From NCBI GenBank assembly GCA_023213395.1, contig CM041465.1:211675741-211739740 (forward strand): a stretch of 64,000 nt of DNA, read 5' to 3'. Position numbers and translations under genes: made by a program. Below the pieces are notes generated by a model that worked only from the letters and a program-made list of their open reading frames with translations, was not told where the DNA came from and did not search any database. This DNA is from Cycas panzhihuaensis. Lineage: Eukaryota > Cycadophyta. Below are positions 10,020-22,020 of this stretch, one piece after another. Position 1 is the stretch's first letter; each line of letters starts with the position of its first letter.

Positions 10020-12720
10020 AAGGGTATGCTTGGTGTTTCCTGACTTTCGGGAATGGATACAGAATCACCAACTCAGGTAAGTGCAGGTATGTTTCTCGCC
10101 TTATCATCGCTTTCTTTTGATGAGTGTTCGCTTGCATGTCTGCATGTGTGTGGCTTTGTAGGCGACTTTGTCTTCGTCTACACTTATTTTAGCCTATGAC
10201 GACTATAGCAGGGGCACACTCCCAGTGAGTGTGGCACCCTAGTGGCCACTCCACTTCCCACATCTGCCCTCCTCGCTCCAAGATCCACTCGGCTTGCGCC
10301 ACCTCCGCCCGCATGATGACCCGTCATCGTTTGGTTGACTTGCCACACTGTTTGAGCCCTATTTTTGCTCTTTTAAACCCGCTTGTTGGCTTGTTTACCC
10401 CCGGGTAGGTGTCTCAGCCCCCTATTGGCCCTTTTTGTCATCATCTGTCATTTTCATGGTATCGCCCGAATATCCGCGGTACCGCGGATTTTCCAGCGGT
10501 ATGACTGTTCCAACTTGTTTTTTAAAATCCACTGTGGCAATTTCGCATTTATTGTGAAACTTCCACGTGTCTCGTGACTTAACTTGCTCCCAGTCGTGCC
10601 CTAATCACTTACTTTAGGGTTTGGGTTGGGTACTTAAGTCATGATCTACTCATTTTTTAGAACTTTTAGCTCACTTTTTGGATTGCTCCTCAGGGAAACC
10701 ACGCTGTGCTCTGCTCTTCTCTGCTGCCCTACTGCTACCACAGGACCTGCATCTCTCCTACATTGCCTAGCTCTCCTTTGGTGTGGCTAGGACATCTTCC
10801 CAGCCCCTCACACACCTTGGAGAGGGCCCCTTGGAGAGATTTCAGTAGATTCTTGCCTCGGGCAGTCTTCAAGTGTTCCAAGTGCAGGTGTTCTCCTTCC
10901 AACTTCATTAGCAGGGCCCCAAACTTGCTACACCATAGTTCTGGGCTGATCTCTCAGCCTCTCCTTACTAGCCCTTGGCTGAGGCAAGCACTTCTCTTCT
11001 TCCACTCAGGTATTCATTGATTTGAGTTGTTTCTCTTATGCTATTGATGCCCTATCTTGCTTGTTTCTTTGCTTGTCTTTGTGAGGGTTATTTTTCCTCT
11101 TTACATTTGGCTGTTATACCTCTATTATAGTGCCTCTTACCTATATTTGTTGCTCAAGGTAGCGGTACTGAGGGTTGACATAGGGTGTAGGAAGGAGCTG
11201 GGTAGATTCTGCACCACCTTCCACACTCCTCAAGTGGATTTAAGCCCCCCAAATCCTCCCTCTTGCCTCGTGCTGTCCTTGGCACTCAAACGGGGGTTTG
11301 TTAGCCCTCTCTTAGCCACTGAAATTAGTACTTTCACATGTTGCAGTGCTGGTTTGAGGACTTAGGCTTAGGTCCAGGCAACTTACATAAGTCCCGACCG
11401 CTTGTTCTTATCTAACTCTTTTCCCGGCAACCTAGTTTGCTCTCCATAGCACCCCGATTCACCGTAGGTCTTCTTTGGCTCCTCTTTACCCCCTTGCTAC
11501 TATTTCCAGCCATCTTTCTTGGCCTTTCCCTCGCTGCCCTGTGGCTTTTGGGGGGAGGTTAGGGTGTTCTTTGTGGGAGGTGGGCCACTCCAAGGCTTAC
11601 CGGTTACTTTCCTTTCACTTTGGTTACCCTCTTTTACATACTATCATCATTGTGTTGATACTAACATATATGTGTTTAAGTTTATATTTGTATTACATAG
11701 ACATGTATTGTTAGGATCTCGTCATTGCATGTTAGTACCCTTTCTTTGGAAAGGGGGAGGTTGCCGTTGCTTGCAGATGCTTGGGGAGCGCAAAAGGTAT
11801 TTTCCGCTCATTCCGTTGCCAGTAAGTGCTCTTACGCATGTTGAACTTTCATACTTCTTTAGTCGCTAGTATTTGGTACCTTTCTTTCCTTGGTATTGTA
11901 CTTTAGTATTTTTCTGGGGAAGGTAAGGGAGCCCCTCTTTCCAATCTGCCGCGATGCTTCGCATCCGACGCACCTCGTGGAGTAGTTCGGTGTCCCTCGG
12001 GAGGGCCCTCGTCATGCACGCCTCCGGTCTAGGTGCACGCCTCACTCCACCCTACTACTCTTTCCTTTTGAATTCCTTTTTAGTAATTAACTCATTAGAG
12101 ATCAAAAGGGAAACTTAACTTTGCTTTCGGTTCACGCTTTATTTGTTTTATTGCATGCATCTCTACTACCCATAGGGAAAGGTCATAGGAACCGCTCATT
12201 TTCACATTTCCTCTCTTTCTTAGCTGTGCAAGCTTCTTACCCTCTGTATTACTCGTATGCCCAGTTAGTTTGCGTAGGCATACCTTGATCCATCTTCTTG
12301 GATCATCCCTCTTGCTTTCATTTGGTTCCCCGCTTTGCCGGATAACCAAAGTGACCTCATATATAGGCCAGTCGCTTGCCTATCCTCCTTCATTTCCCGT
12401 TGCTTTAGGGAAACCCTTGAAGGCTCCTCTCCTTCCCCTTCTGGCCATCCAAGGGTGGGAGGATCCTTCCCTTAGGTCAACCCAGGCTAACCCTACGCCT
12501 CCTCACCTCTTGTTCGAAGTGGTGGGGGATCACCCTTTGGTAGCCACATTCTATTGCAGGTCTCGAACTCACGCTCCGGCGCACAGGGCAACCTGCATGG
12601 TAATTACCCTACTTATAGGTCTCTTTATTGATCATATTATCACCCGCTCTTACTATACCTATTTGTTAGGTAGCTATCCCGTAGACGCGCATCCACTTGG
12701 TATATTTTAGAGCCTTATGG
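10020..12720. other. GC-rich, non-coding insertion of unidentified class
   Basis: About 2.7 kb is visibly richer in G and C, and C/T-rich on the plus strand, than the AT-rich DNA on both sides. It lies between the RT and integrase remnants of the old copia element, so it is probably a later insertion. Short frames exist on both strands (up to 146 codons at 12270-12710), but none shows a domain, and they look like chance reads in a low-stop composition. A segment near 11950-12040 is CpG-rich. No terminal repeats or target duplication were found. A very long LTR or a large non-coding retroelement is possible. Confidence 0.5.
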
Positions 12721-13319
12721 ATAAGCTACAATACTAATCTCCTTAGACTATTATTATTAGGTTTAATATTTTCTTATATGGTAGGGTATTAAGTTAGTTT
12801 CTCCTCTAGACTTTTTATTAGATGGTATTTTGTAAGGCAATTGGGTTGTTTCTTCTACTAATTAGTATCTTGAAATCAAGGTAGTTGTGTGGTTGCTCCT
12901 CCTTTATATTTGGTTGAGGAGGGAGTTTTATTTAGTTGTTCTCCTTAAGCTCTTTATATTCATGGTGTTGAGTTAGTCTCTCTATTTGTAGGTTATTTAA
13001 AAATAAGATTAATGAATTAGTTACTCCCCTTGAACTTAGTTATACCCTACAAGTTTATAATAAGTGTGTGGTATAATAATGTAATCCTTTGAGATTAGAT
13101 TTATAGGGATCCCTAAGTGATTTAATATTGTTGCTCTAATTAGGAGAATAAGCATGAAACTATTGTTATTATCTGAGACTAATGAGGCTTTAAGAAAAAG
13201 TATATATATATATATAACATCAACTTCAGGCAACTTCTTATACTACAGAGTTTTATATAAATAGGCCTTGATATAACTATTAATAAGATGACTTAGGAAG
13301 GGTTAGATAAAGAGTGCAA
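12721..13319. other. AT-rich stretch with degenerate short repeats
   Basis: Between ~12770 and 13040, units of roughly 55-65 bp recur loosely, each carrying GTTRGTTTCTCCTC-like blocks. A short (TA)n run lies at 13201-13216. No coding domain is seen. Confidence 0.4.
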
Positions 13320-13784
13320 AACCAATATTCCTATATTCATATCATTTACTCTAGCTTAGGGGTACTTTCCTATGTAATATTGTGGATATTTAGGAGGTGA
13401 ATACTTTAGTTCTAATATGACTCACCATATATTTATATGTTAACTATGCTTCTTTAGGTGTTTTATTATATATAACTTTTATTACACTCGTGTTAGTCAA
13501 GGACACTACTATGTAAATAACTTTAACTTAAAAGATATCTGAGAGGCTCTTCATCTTCATCATTAATTTGGCCTTTGTAACTAATATCTTGTTCATCCTC
13601 TTAGCTACTCTATTTTATTGAGGGGTGTGCATTATTATTAACTACTTTTTTCCACTATGGTCCTTGTAGAATTAAATAAAGACATTAGAGATGTATACTC
13701 TCCTATTATTTAATTTAAGTATCTTAATCCTTTGACCACTTTTATTCTCTACTTTTATCTTAAACTCCCTAAATATGTGAAATG
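13320..13784 (-). pseudogene. copia integrase C-terminal half, broken
   Basis: On the minus strand, HPQ-NRVAKRMNKILV corresponds to the PQQNGVAERxNR block of copia integrase. After it come VIYNKTPKEA and YMVSHIRTKVF, matching the conserved KTPYEAW and SHLRVFG blocks. Several stops are present. It continues the integrase N-half found at 21312-21450, from which it is separated by the 7.5 kb nested element. Confidence 0.75.
13780..13784. repeat. target site duplication AAATG, left copy
   Basis: AAATG precedes the left LTR. The same five bases follow the right LTR at 21312-21316. Five bases is the usual copia duplication, and the two sides join a single interrupted integrase. Confidence 0.85.
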
Positions 13785-14097
13785 TAAAGGAAGGATGGAT
13801 CGAGGAAATAAATTAATCACATACACACAATGGTAATGGAGAATAAAGAAGAGATGAAAACAAGATATGAGAGTAAAACTTGGAGATGAGAATGAATAAT
13901 TACTCCCTCCTTGAGATTTCACCTTTTATTATTGAGAGTGAGCATTAGGGTTAGGATTTCCCTACCTAATAACATGAATTCAAAATTATAACCAAATGTA
14001 TATAAAGCACATTTTACTAAGAGACTAATACTAACAATATACCCTAAGGTCACTTAATTAATCTATATAAATAACCTTGATATATTAACCTCTTTCA
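13785..14097 (-). repeat. 3' LTR of nested copia element
   Basis: On the minus strand it starts TGAAAGAGG at 14097 and ends near TCCTTTA at 13785, where the expected TCA is mutated. It aligns over its whole length with 20999-21311 and with the inverse of 3458-3768. Confidence 0.93.
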
Positions 14098-14619
14098 ATT
14101 CTCCCCTTAATGGTGAAAGGTTATTTTGAGAAAATTTATTCTATGAGGTCTTTATTTAAGCATAATTATTACATTGAAATTATAAATGACACTTTTGTAG
14201 GAAAACCCTTATGAGAAATAAAAACCCATAGAATTTATAAGATCTATAGCCCTTTTTATAAATTAAAATGTCTAAGGTGGCTCTTGATGTAGCATGATAG
14301 CTAAGTAGCTTAAATGTATAGCTTGATCTACTGAGTCTCCATATATTGTTTGGGCATCCCCTATGCTCTTTTATGTTTTCACAGGTTTCAATTTTCTAAA
14401 ACTAGTACAACCCTTATCCTTCCATGCCCACATGGGATTTTCACAAATAGGATAAAGTATAAACTTACTATTATTCTTTTATGTCCATAAGGGGTTTTCA
14501 CAAAGATAATAGAATATGGTGATCATGTTGCCATCTTCTTTGATTAGTCAAAGATAAAGGCCCTAAGGTCAAGCTACCTTCAAAACTATTTAAACTTCAC
14601 CTTTTGTAGTGGTTTAGTG

Positions 14620-16100
14620 ATATTAGTTACTTGATCTATTATGGGTTAGTATTCTAATTAAATTATACTATCATGAACTAGTTCTCTAATCCTATAGACT
14701 TTTGTACTTATGTGTTTGGTATGATCAAGAAATATAGAATTTTTTTCTATGTGGATTACTAATTAATTATCCATATGAAGGCTGGCAGGACTTATTTGGG
14801 TGATATTTAATGTTTCTAATAATTTTCTAAGTCATATCATCTCCTTACTAGTCTCACAAGTAGCATTGCATTCAACTTTAATAGTTAAATCAGTAACTAT
14901 CTTCTGTCATCTAGATCTCTATGATATTGATGTTGTTCTAAGAAATGTTACATACCGAGACTTAGATATATGTGTATCTTTATCTCCTGTAAAGTCTAAG
15001 TCTATGTATATAAAAATCTTAAATTCATTATTAGGTTCATATAATAGACCAAATTTGTTGGTTGTCTTTAGGTATTTTAACACTTGTGCTATAACTTACC
15101 AGTGATTCTACTTAGAATTTATCATGAATCGTGCAAGAATGTCGGTAAAGTATTCAATATCTAGTCTTGTATTGGTAGTGTAGATGAGACTACCTACAAG
15201 TTACATGTAGAGTATTATGTCTGCCTCCTTAATATTACCATCAACTAAGAGTTTGGTATTAGGATCTATAAGTATAGCCATCGGTCAAGAATCTTTTAAC
15301 TAAAACTTGGTTAGAAGACTGTTGATGTATTTTTCTTAGGAGAGAAAAAATTTTCTATTCTTTTATATTACTTCAATTCTCAAGTAATATTTCATCAATT
15401 TAAGGTTAGACAATTCTAATATTTTGCTAAGGTCCTTTTTTAGCTAGCTTATTACCTATTCATTGATACCCGTTACTAGTATGTAATTCACAAAGATTAT
15501 GAGATAAGTGACTTTGTCCTTTTATCGCTTGATGAATAGTGTTATGCCAATATCATGGCAGTCATAAATCTTGTATCCAAGTTTCATCATTCTTTTAGAC
15601 AACTTAGTAAACTAATCATGAGGGGTTTGTTTAAGGCTGTACAAGGACTTTCTAAGCCTGAAAACCTTATACTCTTAACCTTTAATCTCATATTCTTTTG
15701 GCTGAGCCATGTAAATTTCTTCTTCAAGATCCCCATTAAGAAATATAGTCTTAATATCGAGATGGTAGTTTTTCCAACCCTATTAAGTAGCCAAGGTCAT
15801 AAGAGTTCTAATTGTAGGCCACTTAGTTATAGGTGCAAAGACTTCAGTGTAGTCAATGTCTTCCCCTTATGTGAATCCTTTAGCTACCAACCATGGCTTG
15901 TATTTTTCAAGTATGCCACCTAATCTGTATTTATTTTTTAATACCCATTTATTTTGAACTACCTTTCCACTAAGTGGTAGATTAACGAGCTCCCATATAC
16001 CATTTTTTATGAGAGATTGGTATTCTTCATTTATTGTATTTCTCTAAACTATATGTTTCACAGCTTCCTGGTATAAGATGGCTCTTTATTAAGAGTAAGG
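14620..16100 (-). pseudogene. nested copia element: RT and RNase H, broken
   Basis: The minus strand is collinear with 1480-2951 of the plus-strand copy. The plus-strand frames open at 14800-15105 and 15555-15923 are its antisense shadows: they lie opposite the RNase H segment containing the STAEAE-type motif and opposite RT blocks such as KWVFKNKY. Premature stops and small indels are spread throughout. RNase H ends near 14620, followed by the family's 3' noncoding tract with the repeated hairpin motif (14190-14510). Confidence 0.87.
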
Positions 16101-16499
16101 TACAACACTATTAGTTTATGCTCAATATATAATTATTCATATATCCTTGCTCTATAGATACTTTGAGTGCCAATTTGTCCTACCTCGTCTGTTTGTATAT
16201 GCTTATTGAGCTGGCAAGCTTCATGAGATCTTTAAGTTGGGAATAAAGTCCTCATTTCTTTAACTTATTCTCATCTTATTTATTAAAATTATCATTTTGT
16301 GAGGAAGATGTTAATGCACTTGGGGAAGATAGTCTTTCTACCACTATTTTTCCTTTATTAACTAAAGATAGAGAGGATGATTATTCTATAATGGCTTTGC
16401 CTTTGTTAACTCTATTATCTTCAAAAGATGGTATTAAATGTGCACTTATCAGTTCAGAGTCACAACCTATATCCTCTAAGGCTTTATTAACTTCTAATA

Positions 16500-17960
16500 T
16501 TTGGAGTAAATTATGTGCATCCCCCTTCTCTCCAAATTTTAGAATTTAAACATCATACTTGATAACATCATTATAGTGGTGAGAGGATGTTTTAAAGTCT
16601 AGTCTAATCAATTGATCCTTTGTCTCTGCAAAATGACACCTTTAGTAATGATAATTTTTCGTTGTAAAGGTATAAAGATATTATACACTTTCTCGTCCAT
16701 AGGGTATCTGATAAAGATGCCTTTAAGTACCCTTGACTAGAGTTTATTTCAATCTGCATCTAAAATGTGGGCATATCATGTAGAGCTAAACATTTTAAGG
16801 TAGTGAATAATAGGGACATGTCCTAACCACTTTTTATTAGGTGATTGTCCTTCCTTTAATGGGATAATAACATTGATACAATAAACAATAGTCTAAATGG
16901 CTTTGACCCATATAAGTAGATAGGTACATTTTTATATACTAACATAGCTTGAGCCATGTTTATGATTGTCCTATTTATATACTCAGCAACTCCATTTTTC
17001 TATGGGGTACCTATTACTGTTGTTTGAGGTTTGATGCCATTATCTCAAAGATTGCTTTTAAATTTATGTGAGATATATTTACCACCATTATCAATTCAAA
17101 GATCTTTGAGTTAATGACCTAACTCTTTTTAGTACAGGCTTTAAATTCTTTGAATACATAAAAGGCTTCATCTTTCTTGTATAGAAAAACTACCCATACT
17201 TTCCTAGTGAAATCATCAATAAAAGAGATGTAATATAAGTTACCCTTCAGTGAAGGAATGGGTATTGGTCTGCATAGATCAGAGTGTACTAATTATAATG
17301 GATGGCTCAAATTCCATTAACTTTTGGGAAAGAGTTATTGATGAGATTTGGAAATGATATAAGCTTTATATTTGAAGGGCTTAGAGGAGAACTTTGGAAG
17401 ACCTAGAAGAGTGTTACAAAGATCTCTAAGTCTATCAATATGAACATGGCCTATGCAAGCATGCTAAAGAGCTTCTAGTGACAACATTGGATGGGTTCGG
17501 ATGGTGTTAAATGTAAATTCTTTATCGACATAAGAGCTTTAGGCACAATGGGCTTCAAAAGATAGAGAGTCATTTAGTCAAAAGAGTTTGCCAGTGAGAT
17601 GTCCAATTAAGACCACTCAATTAATTAGAGGGTAAATGACCTGGAGAGTTTGGTCATTTACGGTTACACTCAAATTAAATCTATGAGAAATAAATGTAGA
17701 TAAGGAGAACATGTTTTATATGAGATTAGGTATGTAGGACATCAAGCAATGTAAAATCTCTTAAGCCTTATACTTTCAAGCAAATGTTACCAATTCTTTC
17801 AATAGGTTGTTATGATTTGCCAGCTATGTAAACAACTCCTTAAATATTTAAATCAAATATTTGATATAGACTATGATTGCATGTTATGTGTTGATTTACT
17901 CCTATATCCATGATTCATTGTCTATCAATTGAAGTAATACTATTTATAATTATAATAGTG
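16500..17960 (-). pseudogene. nested copia element: protease and integrase, broken
   Basis: A retroviral-type aspartic protease remnant reads IMDIGVNQHIT near 17910, where D-[ST]-G-A is expected; the residue after Asp is Ile. Downstream are GAG-pre-integrase and integrase blocks (VHSDL-type and TDNGG-type sequence opposite 17300-17040) homologous to 49-1010. Stops are frequent in all frames. Confidence 0.8.
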
Positions 17961-18189
17961 CTTGGTATTGATGAAGGGAATTCATAAGCGATATATCCAC
18001 ATTGAGCTTCAAAGTATCTCTTTGGTTAGTCAATAGCATTTGATGCTAAATATCCCTCAATTATTTAAAAGTGTGCTTGTACAAAACTTTTACTACTAAA
18101 TTATTCTTTATAAGTTTTTTTAACATTGTAAGCTACATGTTTTGGTTAGAACTTGGCTAACCTATAAGTGATGGTTATGCAGTCTTTTA

Positions 18190-19000
18190 CAAAGTGACCT
18201 CTATGGTTATACTAATCACATATAATAGTTTAATTACCAGTCTTTAAATAAGTATTAGTTTGGCTTGACTGTCTTATTTTTTGTTGAGGTGGCCCTTGGC
18301 CTTGAGACTACTGAGGTTGTGACTGAGGGTTTGGTTGACTTTGTGGATAAATTCTCATGTTTCTTACTCTTCCTCTTACTCAGTTATTTCCTCTACCATG
18401 AGAAGGACCTTGATTCTTTATATAGCAAACTTCTTCTTCCACCTCAAAGGTTATATTTGGAAGAGAGTCAAAGGCTACAAAATTGGTATCAAAGGTCTTG
18501 TCAAATTCTATAAACTTCTTAATAAGTACTTCAAAGTTGAGTATCTTTAATGTTCCACTAGATTGAAGACTTCGAAGTAAGGTTTTATAATCAGGGACAT
18601 GTAGATATGATTGGATCAAGAATACCCAAGTAATGCATTGGGTCTTAAAATCTTTATCAATTACCTATTTTATTGATTGAAGGAGATTTTTTATCTCATG
18701 AGCTCATCCCTTTTGCATTTTTAGTCTGTTCATTTTTAGAATAAGATGAAAAAATTCTAAGTCTGGCTTTATATCAAAGTTCTTCTTAAGAACTTCAAGA
18801 ACCTTCCAAGTTGTACCATGTTGCTCTTCACCAATCAAGTTGTACAAAGAGTGATTAGTAACCAATAGAATTCCTACACGAATCTTTTGATCATGTATCT
18901 CTCGTTGTAGTTTGGTTGTAGCATCTGTAAGAGTTGTTGGAGCAGTTCTACTGAAAGCAGATGTTGTAGATGTTACAGGTATGATAGGTGTAGGATGCAA
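18190..19000 (-). pseudogene. nested copia element: gag with zinc knuckle, broken
   Basis: Two open pieces (19000-18704 and 18619-18380) form a gag polyprotein. The first contains QREIHDQKIRVGILLVTNHSLYNLI and the second LRSLQSSGTLKILNFEVLIKKF. A nucleocapsid knuckle of the C-x2-C-x4-H-x4-C type is readable at ~18190-18233 (HRGHFVKDC), but its second Cys is Tyr and a stop lies inside it. Gag would form the particle and bind RNA. A frame break separates the two pieces. Confidence 0.75.
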
Positions 19001-20984
19001 GTGAATCTATCATACTATAAATTCTAATTTTCTTTACTTTTTAATATGTAATTAACGTTCTACTTGAATTGAGATGATATGGTGATGATGAAGAAGTAGA
19101 AGAGATGATAGAAGTACATGCTACTAATACATGTGGCTAGTACACCTAGCGTAGCAGGGATGTAGAAATGAATGCTATGATAAAGAGTCAAGCAATGATT
19201 AAGTGTTTTTTAATAATTATGAAGAATGAGTATAAGCAAAGATACAAGAATAAGGCCTAATATAGAGTTGGTAAAGAGTAGTGATGTATCATGTCACTAA
19301 CCTCTAACTTATGTTCAAATATAAGTGAGGTTTCAATGCATAAGGCTTCTAGTATATGATTAGGACCTTCATTTATGATACCTGTACCTACACTTGGTGA
19401 TGAAATCCAAGTCACAGTAGAGCCCAAGTACTCCTAGTCCTCACCTAGTTCACCAATGAATAACTATATACCTCCTTCAAAGAGTCAAACAACATGTTTA
19501 TATCCTATAGTTATGATGAATATTGGACTAGGTTGATTTTAATCTTGCATTAAGGTTTAAGTTGTCTCAGTTGGTTATTAGGTTAATCCCTAAAAGAGCC
19601 CATAGGTATGGCTAACCTATCACTCCATTAGTATTCTAATTAAGACTAGATCCAATATGGAACTCACACCTCCCTTAAGGCCCAGACTTCGACTAACCAT
19701 GGTCTATTTCAACAAATGCAAGTGTGTGCATAAGTCAAAAACTAACAGTATAAGTCAAACGTAATAGGTTTATTTTATAGAATATGCAAATATGTTTGTG
19801 TTTATATTGCTAAAATGAATTGGTAATGTATTGATGCTTACTTTTATGCCTCCTTTATGTTGCTTTTATATATCTATGTGCATGCACATAAATAAACATA
19901 CAAAGATACTAAGTATGAACACCAGATTTTATTATGATTTAGATGTTTTATTATTACAATAAATTATTTTACTTTTTTTATTTAAGAAACCCCTTCTTTT
20001 TTGTTAAGAAAAAGAAAAAAATGAAAAACTTAAAAGTTTACTCCTAACTTAAATTTTGACCAAAAGAGAAAGTATTAAAAAAAGCGAGAGGAATTTGCTT
20101 TTTTTATCAAAAACTTCTATATGGCCATATAACCATACGAAACAACTAAAATGTTTAGCTTGAAATTTCACTCTTCAAAATGATAGATTTCACTATGGTG
20201 AGTAAAAAATTCTTCTGGTAAAACTTTTAAAAATGAGCAGAAATAACTCAAAACTTCTTGAAACTCCTATGAGACTTTCCTTGGCAGAAATCTAAATTTT
20301 AAAAAAATCTCTCTTTGATATATCAAATTTAATGAAACTTGATTTGTTAGATTCCTTGAGGCTAGATCTACTAAAGCCCTAAAGAAATTTTGGCATGCAT
20401 TGAAAGTTTTGAGAAATTTTCTTTAAAAAATAGTTAAATTAGTATTATCTAAACTTTTATTTTTTCAGGTTGATCGAGGCAGAATTTAGAGATAATATAG
20501 AAGACAAAAATATTTATCTTTCTTGAGCATCTCTCCCTATAAATTTTTAGCAAAAATTAATAACTTTTAATTTTTCACCTCTCATAGGGTTGAACAGCCT
20601 TTTTCTAAATGGTTTCAACTATTTTCTACCACTTGCAAGTAGCCAAACATTTGCCCTATAGTTTTATAGCATAGATTTTATAACTGAAATTTGATTTATA
20701 ATTAAAAAATCAATAGAATCTCCCTTAGTAAAATTTTAAATTAGCTACAAAAATTGATTAAAAACTTTCATTTTTTTAACCTAAAACTAAAAAACCTTCT
20801 TGTAGCTAATAGTTTTGATCTTCAATGCACCTGCAAATACATAGAGGATACTAAAATATATTGTAAATGAATTACAAGCTTTATTTTAAAAATAATGAGT
20901 TCCCTCTCAATACTTCACATTGAATATGAAGGAGAGGCAAAATAACTCCATGCAAGTGGAATGGAGTAAATAGATCCTCTTCTC
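19001..20984 (-). other. long non-coding leader of nested copia element
   Basis: Nearly 2 kb lies between the primer-binding site and the first gag codons, with no coding domain seen. Part may be an undetected insertion: the segment 19310-19760 differs in composition (less AT-rich) from 19980-20900, which is rich in A/T homopolymer runs. Confidence 0.5.
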
Positions 20985-20996
20985 GCTCTGATACCA
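20985..20996 (-). promoter_or_regulatory. primer-binding site for initiator Met tRNA
   Basis: The minus strand reads TGGTATCAGAGC, the standard copia primer-binding site complementary to the 3' end of initiator methionine tRNA. It lies two bases inside the 5' LTR. It fixes the element's orientation and the LTR boundary. Confidence 0.95.
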
Positions 20997-20998
20997 CA

Positions 20999-21311
20999 TG
21001 AAAGAATGATGGACCTAGGGAATAAATTACTCACATGCACAAAATGGTAATGGAGAATGAAGAAGAGATGAAAACAATATATGAGAGCAAAGCTTAGAGG
21101 TGAGAATGAATAATTACTACCTCCTTGAGATTTCACTTTTTATTATTGAGGATGAGTATTAGGGTTAGGATTTTTCCACCTAATGACATAAACCCAAAAT
21201 TACAACCAAATTTATATAAAGCATATTTCACTAAGAGACTAATGCTAACAATATACCCTAAAGTCACTTAATTAATTTACATAAATGATCTTAATAGATT
21301 AACCTCTTTTA
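20999..21311 (-). repeat. 5' LTR of nested copia element
   Basis: On the minus strand it starts TAAAAGAGG at 21311 (TG mutated to TA) and ends TTCTTTCA at 20999, next to the primer-binding site. It would have carried the promoter. It is homologous to 13785-14097. Confidence 0.93.
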
Positions 21312-22020
21312 AAATGCTGGTGACTTCTTCTTTTTAGGATATACCTAGACCTTCCTTGAAAATCATTAATAAAGGTCAAGAAATGTCTTTCACCTCTAAG
21401 TGAAGTGGTTAGCATAAGACCACATATACCTAAGTGGTTCAAGCTCAACTTTTCAGTCATCCTCTAAGCCTTACCTTTAAGAAACTTCTACCTATATTAC
21501 TTCCCATAAATAGAAGTCTCACAAATATACTTTTCTACCTTAAACTTTAGGAGACCATAAATTATATTTAACTTATTCATCAAATTTTGTGAGGGAAGTG
21601 CATATGCCCTAACCTTTCATGCCACAACGAGATTTTACTTAATACATCCATATTTAAATATGCTCTTTTGCTTACTAACTTATCTAAAAGCCTATAAATA
21701 TGGTTTTCTCTTATACCTTTTATGATTATTTTTCTTTTATGATTACTAGTAATGATCTTTCCATCCTTAAAAGAGAGCACTCAACCCGTTATCCTCTATT
21801 TGACTAATAGAAATAAGATTCATCTTTTGTCTAGGGATGCATAAGACATCTTCTATATAATATTCATCTCTATTTATAAATATAATTATGACCTCCTATA
21901 ATAGTTAAAAAATTTATTGTCTCCTAGAATAATAGTATGTCTTATAACTTACCACATGTGTTTAAACTAGTCAAGCATGTTTGTCATATGTCTAGAAGCA
22001 CCCAAATCAAAGTACTAAAT
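21312..22020 (-). pseudogene. old copia element: protease, GAG-pre-integrase, integrase N-half
   Basis: Reading the minus strand from 22020, the protease region gives YFDLGASRHMT (Leu where Ser/Thr is expected after Asp). Then comes an open frame (21780-21580) with LSFKDGKIITS and the GAG-pre-integrase motif SLWHERLGHMH. After a gap the integrase zinc/core region reads GICGLMLTTSLRGERHFLTF and INDFQGRSRYILKR, matching the first-Asp block of copia integrase. The frame is then cut by the nested element at the AAATG target site. Confidence 0.82.

Larger units (their letters stand above)
13785..21311 (-). mobile_element. complete Ty1/copia element, minus strand, same family as 1-3768
   Basis: The 7,527 bp element has two ~313 bp LTRs, an initiator-Met-tRNA-type primer-binding site beside the right LTR, a polypurine tract (rc AAGGGGAGAA) beside the left LTR, and gag, protease, integrase, RT and RNase H on the minus strand in copia order. 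Perfect AAATG duplications flank it. Coding frames contain many stops. By eye the two LTRs differ at roughly one base in eight, so the insertion is old. It sits in another copia element's integrase. Confidence 0.95.
8065..22020 (-). mobile_element. old Ty1/copia element, split by later insertions
   Basis: Minus-strand copia domains occur in the correct order from right to left: protease (~22020-21981), GAG-pre-integrase (21780-21580), integrase N-half (21450-21312), integrase C-half (13784-13320) and RT N-terminus (~8480-8100). The gap in integrase is filled by a complete younger element with a perfect 5 bp target duplication. A GC-rich block lies between integrase and RT, and the LINE ends the RT. 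Gag and LTRs were not identified. The arrangement makes this the oldest layer of the nest. Confidence 0.75.

Noticed and set aside
12555-12595. tRNA-like B box on the minus strand (GAGTTCGAGACC), possible SINE or tRNA gene
   Set aside because: No A box at the right distance, no cloverleaf and no poly(T) or poly(A) end could be found; a single B-box-like string is not enough.
10383-12710. Several open frames of 64-146 codons in the GC-rich block
   Set aside because: They lie in all plus-strand frames, overlap each other and are Cys/Leu/Pro/Ser-rich; they follow from C/T-rich composition with few stops rather than coding selection.
14800-15923. Plus-strand open frames of 101 and 122 codons
   Set aside because: They are antisense to RT and RNase H of the minus-strand copia element.
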